A DNA stretch of 7,693 nucleotides, from the NCBI GenBank assembly GCA_003694205.1, contig RFKS01000240.1, positions 1 to 7,693 on the forward strand, read 5' to 3'. The notes under the pieces are model-generated. The model saw only the letters and a list, made by a program, of their open reading frames with translations. It ran no database searches and was not told the origin of the DNA. Both the position numbers and the translations under genes were made by a program. Below, in pieces: positions 6,335 to 7,693 of the stretch (within the stretch, counting starts at the first letter, position 1; each line of letters opens with the position of its first letter). The stretch is from Alphaproteobacteria bacterium (lineage in GTDB: Bacteria > Pseudomonadota > Alphaproteobacteria > Sphingomonadales > Rhodothalassiaceae).

Positions 6335-7174
6335 CTAGCGCTTCTTCTTGCGCTCGTGACGCGAGCGCAGGATGTACTTGTCGGTCGCCTTGTTGGACCG
6401 GGTGCGCTTGCCCTTCGTCGGCTTGCCCCAGGGGGTCACCGGATGACGCCCCCCCGAGGTGCGCCCCTCGCCACCACCATGCGGATGGTCGACCGGGTTC
6501 ATGACCACGCCGCGCACATGCGGCCGCCGCCCGAGCCAGCGCGAACGGCCGGCCTTGGCAAGGGTCTGGTTCTGATTGTCGGGATTGGATACCGCACCGA
6601 CGGTGGCCATGCACTCGGCCCGCACCTTGCGCTGCTCGCCCGAGGACAGGCGCAGGATCGCATAGCCCTGATCACGACCGACGAGCTGCACATAGGTCCC
6701 GGCGGCGCGCGCAATCTTGCCGCCGGCGCCGGGCCGCAGCTCGATATTGTGCACGATGGTGCCGATCGGCACCGAGCGCAGCGGCATGGCGTTTCCCGGC
6801 TTGACGTCGACCTTCTCGCCGGCGACGACGACATCGCCCTCGGCGAGACGCTGCGGTGCCAGGATGTAGGCCAGCTCGCCGTCCTCGTATTTGACGAGGG
6901 CGATGAAGGCGGTGCGATTGGGGTCGTATTCCAGCCGCTCGACACGCGCCGGCACATCCCACTTGGAGCGCTTGAAATCAATCTTGCGATAGGTCCGCTT
7001 GTGGCCACCGCCGCGGTGGCGCACGGTCATGCGGCCGTGATTGTTGCGGCCGCCGCTTTTTGTCAGCCCTTCGGTGAGTGCCTTCACCGGCTTGCCCTTG
7101 TGGAGCTTCGAGCGATCCACGAGAACGAGCCCGCGCTGCGAGGAAGTCACCGGCTTGTACTGTTTGAGTGCCAT
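6335..7174 (-). CDS. rplB: 50S ribosomal protein L2
   Basis: L2 (279 residues, within the usual 273-280) is a primary 23S rRNA-binding protein required for subunit association and for peptidyl-transferase activity. The N-terminal OB-like domain carries [20 protein letters not shown] (41-60), and the SH3-like domain follows from about residue 125. The C-terminal signature [11 protein letters not shown] lies at 228-238; His230 matches the conserved His229 of E. coli near the catalytic centre. The tail (252-279) is highly basic, ending SRHERKKKR, as expected for rRNA penetration. The start is the only sensible ATG: it gives the standard [10 protein letters not shown] opening and lies 3 bases after the rplW stop. 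Its ribosome binding site is weak (a GGGG run upstream), so coupling to rplW is likely. It ends with TAG. Confidence 0.99.
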   Translation of the reverse strand: MALKQYKPVTSSQRGLVLVDRSKLHKGKPVKALTEGLTKSGGRNNHGRMTVRHRGGGHKRTYRKIDFKRSKWDVPARVERLEYDPNRTAFIALVKYEDGELAYILAPQRLAEGDVVVAGEKVDVKPGNAMPLRSVPIGTIVHNIELRPGAGGKIARAAGTYVQLVGRDQGYAILRLSSGEQRKVRAECMATVGAVSNPDNQNQTLAKAGRSRWLGRRPHVRGVVMNPVDHPHGGGEGRTSGGRHPVTPWGKPTKGKRTRSNKATDKYILRSRHERKKKR

Positions 7175-7177
7175 GCT

Positions 7178-7471
7178 CTAAAGCCCCGTCGTCACGTCAA
7201 TGCTGTGGCCCTCGGCGAGGGTCACAATCGCCTTTTTCACGTCCGGCCGGCGTCCGCGGATGCCGCGAAAGCGCTTGACCTTGCCCTTGGTCACCAGCGT
7301 GTTGACCTTCTCCACCTTGACGTCGAAGAGCGATTCCACGGCCGCCTTGATCTCGGGCTTGGTGGCATCGCGCGCGACGACGAAGGTCACCTGATTGTGC
7401 TCCGATCCGAGCGTCGCCTTCTCGGTGATCACCGGGCGACGGATGACATCGAAATGCCTGAGCGCGGTCAT
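7178..7471 (-). CDS. rplW: 50S ribosomal protein L23
   Basis: L23 (97 residues, normal bacterial length) binds domain III of 23S rRNA at the mouth of the peptide exit tunnel and is the docking site for trigger factor and the signal recognition particle. The N-terminal [10 protein letters not shown] (residues 11-20) is the family start; Glu17 is the likely equivalent of the E. coli Glu18 that contacts trigger factor. The central [19 protein letters not shown] and the following [10 protein letters not shown] are the conserved core. The basic stretch 62-74 ([13 protein letters not shown]) is the rRNA-binding loop. The ATG sits in an ATGA overlap with the rplD stop, and GGAGAGG inside the rplD end is its ribosome binding site. 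It ends with TAG only 3 bases before rplB. Confidence 0.98.
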   Translation of the reverse strand: MTALRHFDVIRRPVITEKATLGSEHNQVTFVVARDATKPEIKAAVESLFDVKVEKVNTLVTKGKVKRFRGIRGRRPDVKKAIVTLAEGHSIDVTTGL

Positions 7472-7693
7472 TTCAGCCTCTCCGCGAGTGAATCGAGCGC
7501 CGCCTTCGTCAGCACCAGCGTGTCGCGGCGCAGAATGTCATAGACATTGGCCCCCACGCTCGGCAGCAGGTCGATATGGGGAACATTCGCTGCGGCCCGG
7601 CGCACATTGTCATTGATCGCGGGCGCATCGATGAAGAGCGCATCCGCGATGCCGAGCTTCTCGAGCTTCTCCCGGAACAGCTTGGTCCGTCCC
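7468..7693 (-). CDS. rplD: 50S ribosomal protein L4, C-terminal part (gene runs off the right edge)
   Basis: This is the last 75 codons of L4; the start lies beyond the window. L4 binds 23S rRNA early in 50S assembly, and in the family its extended loop lines the exit tunnel. That loop is not in this part. What is visible is the C-terminal globular domain, with the family-like segments [20 protein letters not shown] and [20 protein letters not shown] near the end, where L4 proteins place the helix used to start the 23S contact. The TGA stop overlaps the ATG of rplW as ATGA, so the two genes are probably translationally coupled. In E. coli L4 also represses the S10 operon through the leader RNA; that leader is outside this window and nothing here tests it. 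The identification rests on the C-terminal sequence and on its position directly before rplW. Confidence 0.95.
   Translation of the reverse strand, partial: GRTKLFREKLEKLGIADALFIDAPAINDNVRRAAANVPHIDLLPSVGANVYDILRRDTLVLTKAALDSLAERLK

Noticed and set aside
6042..6614. 190-residue version of rpsS starting inside rplB
   Set aside because: The first half overlaps rplB in another frame and lacks S19 similarity. The MARSVWKGP start at 6320 gives the standard 92-residue protein.
6356..7543. 395-residue open frame on the plus strand, antisense to rplB and rplW
   Set aside because: It is a shadow of L2 and L23; the repetitive Leu/Ala/His/Arg-rich translation resembles no protein family, and the sense genes are certain.
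1..7693. Search for mobile elements, CRISPR arrays, tRNA/rRNA genes, or an inserted accessory gene
   Set aside because: Gene order is fully canonical and gaps never exceed 43 bases, so there is no space for an insertion; no direct or inverted repeat array is visible.

Overview
The window is one uninterrupted stretch of the bacterial S10-spc ribosomal protein gene cluster, read entirely on the minus strand. In transcription order (right to left) it holds the 3' end of rplD, then rplW, rplB, rpsS, rplV, rpsC, rplP, rpmC, rpsQ, rplN, rplX, rplE, rpsN, rpsH, rplF, rplR, rpsE, rpmD, and the 5' part of rplO. This is the canonical order, with no gene missing, inserted, split or fused. The sequence is GC-rich. 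The protein variants (64-residue L30, 231-residue S3, 101-residue zinc-free S14 with a single Cys, L14 beginning [16 protein letters not shown]8 ending in GGEVICTVF) look alphaproteobacterial. I would not name a genus from this sequence alone.

Layout: positions 7693 to 4030 correspond to the distal part of what is the S10 operon in E. coli (rplD to rpsQ). Positions 3990 to 1 correspond to the E. coli spc operon (rplN to rplO). The join between them (3991-4029) is only 39 bases, with no terminator and no recognisable promoter, so here the two blocks are probably one transcription unit. All junctions are tight: rplD/rplW overlap by 4 bases, rplN/rplX by 1 and rplX/rplE by 8, and the largest gap is 43 bases (rpmD-rplO). 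Many Shine-Dalgarno sequences lie inside the end of the preceding gene, as expected for translational coupling that keeps ribosomal proteins near stoichiometric. There is no gene-free stretch over 300 bases.

The products are seven small-subunit proteins (S19, S3, S17, S14, S8, S5 with S3/S14 and S5/S8 neighbours in the particle) and large-subunit proteins L4, L23, L2, L22, L16, L29, L14, L24, L5, L6, L18, L30 and L15. They surround the peptidyl-transferase centre (L2, L16), the exit tunnel (L4, L22, L23, L24, L29), the central protuberance with 5S rRNA (L5, L18), and the decoding and mRNA-entry side of the 30S subunit (S3, S5). I found no undescribed system. The second-look points are small: a perfect 7-bp GC hairpin between rpmD and rplO, the rplX/rplE overlap where the E. 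coli S8 operator would lie, and a few start-codon choices.
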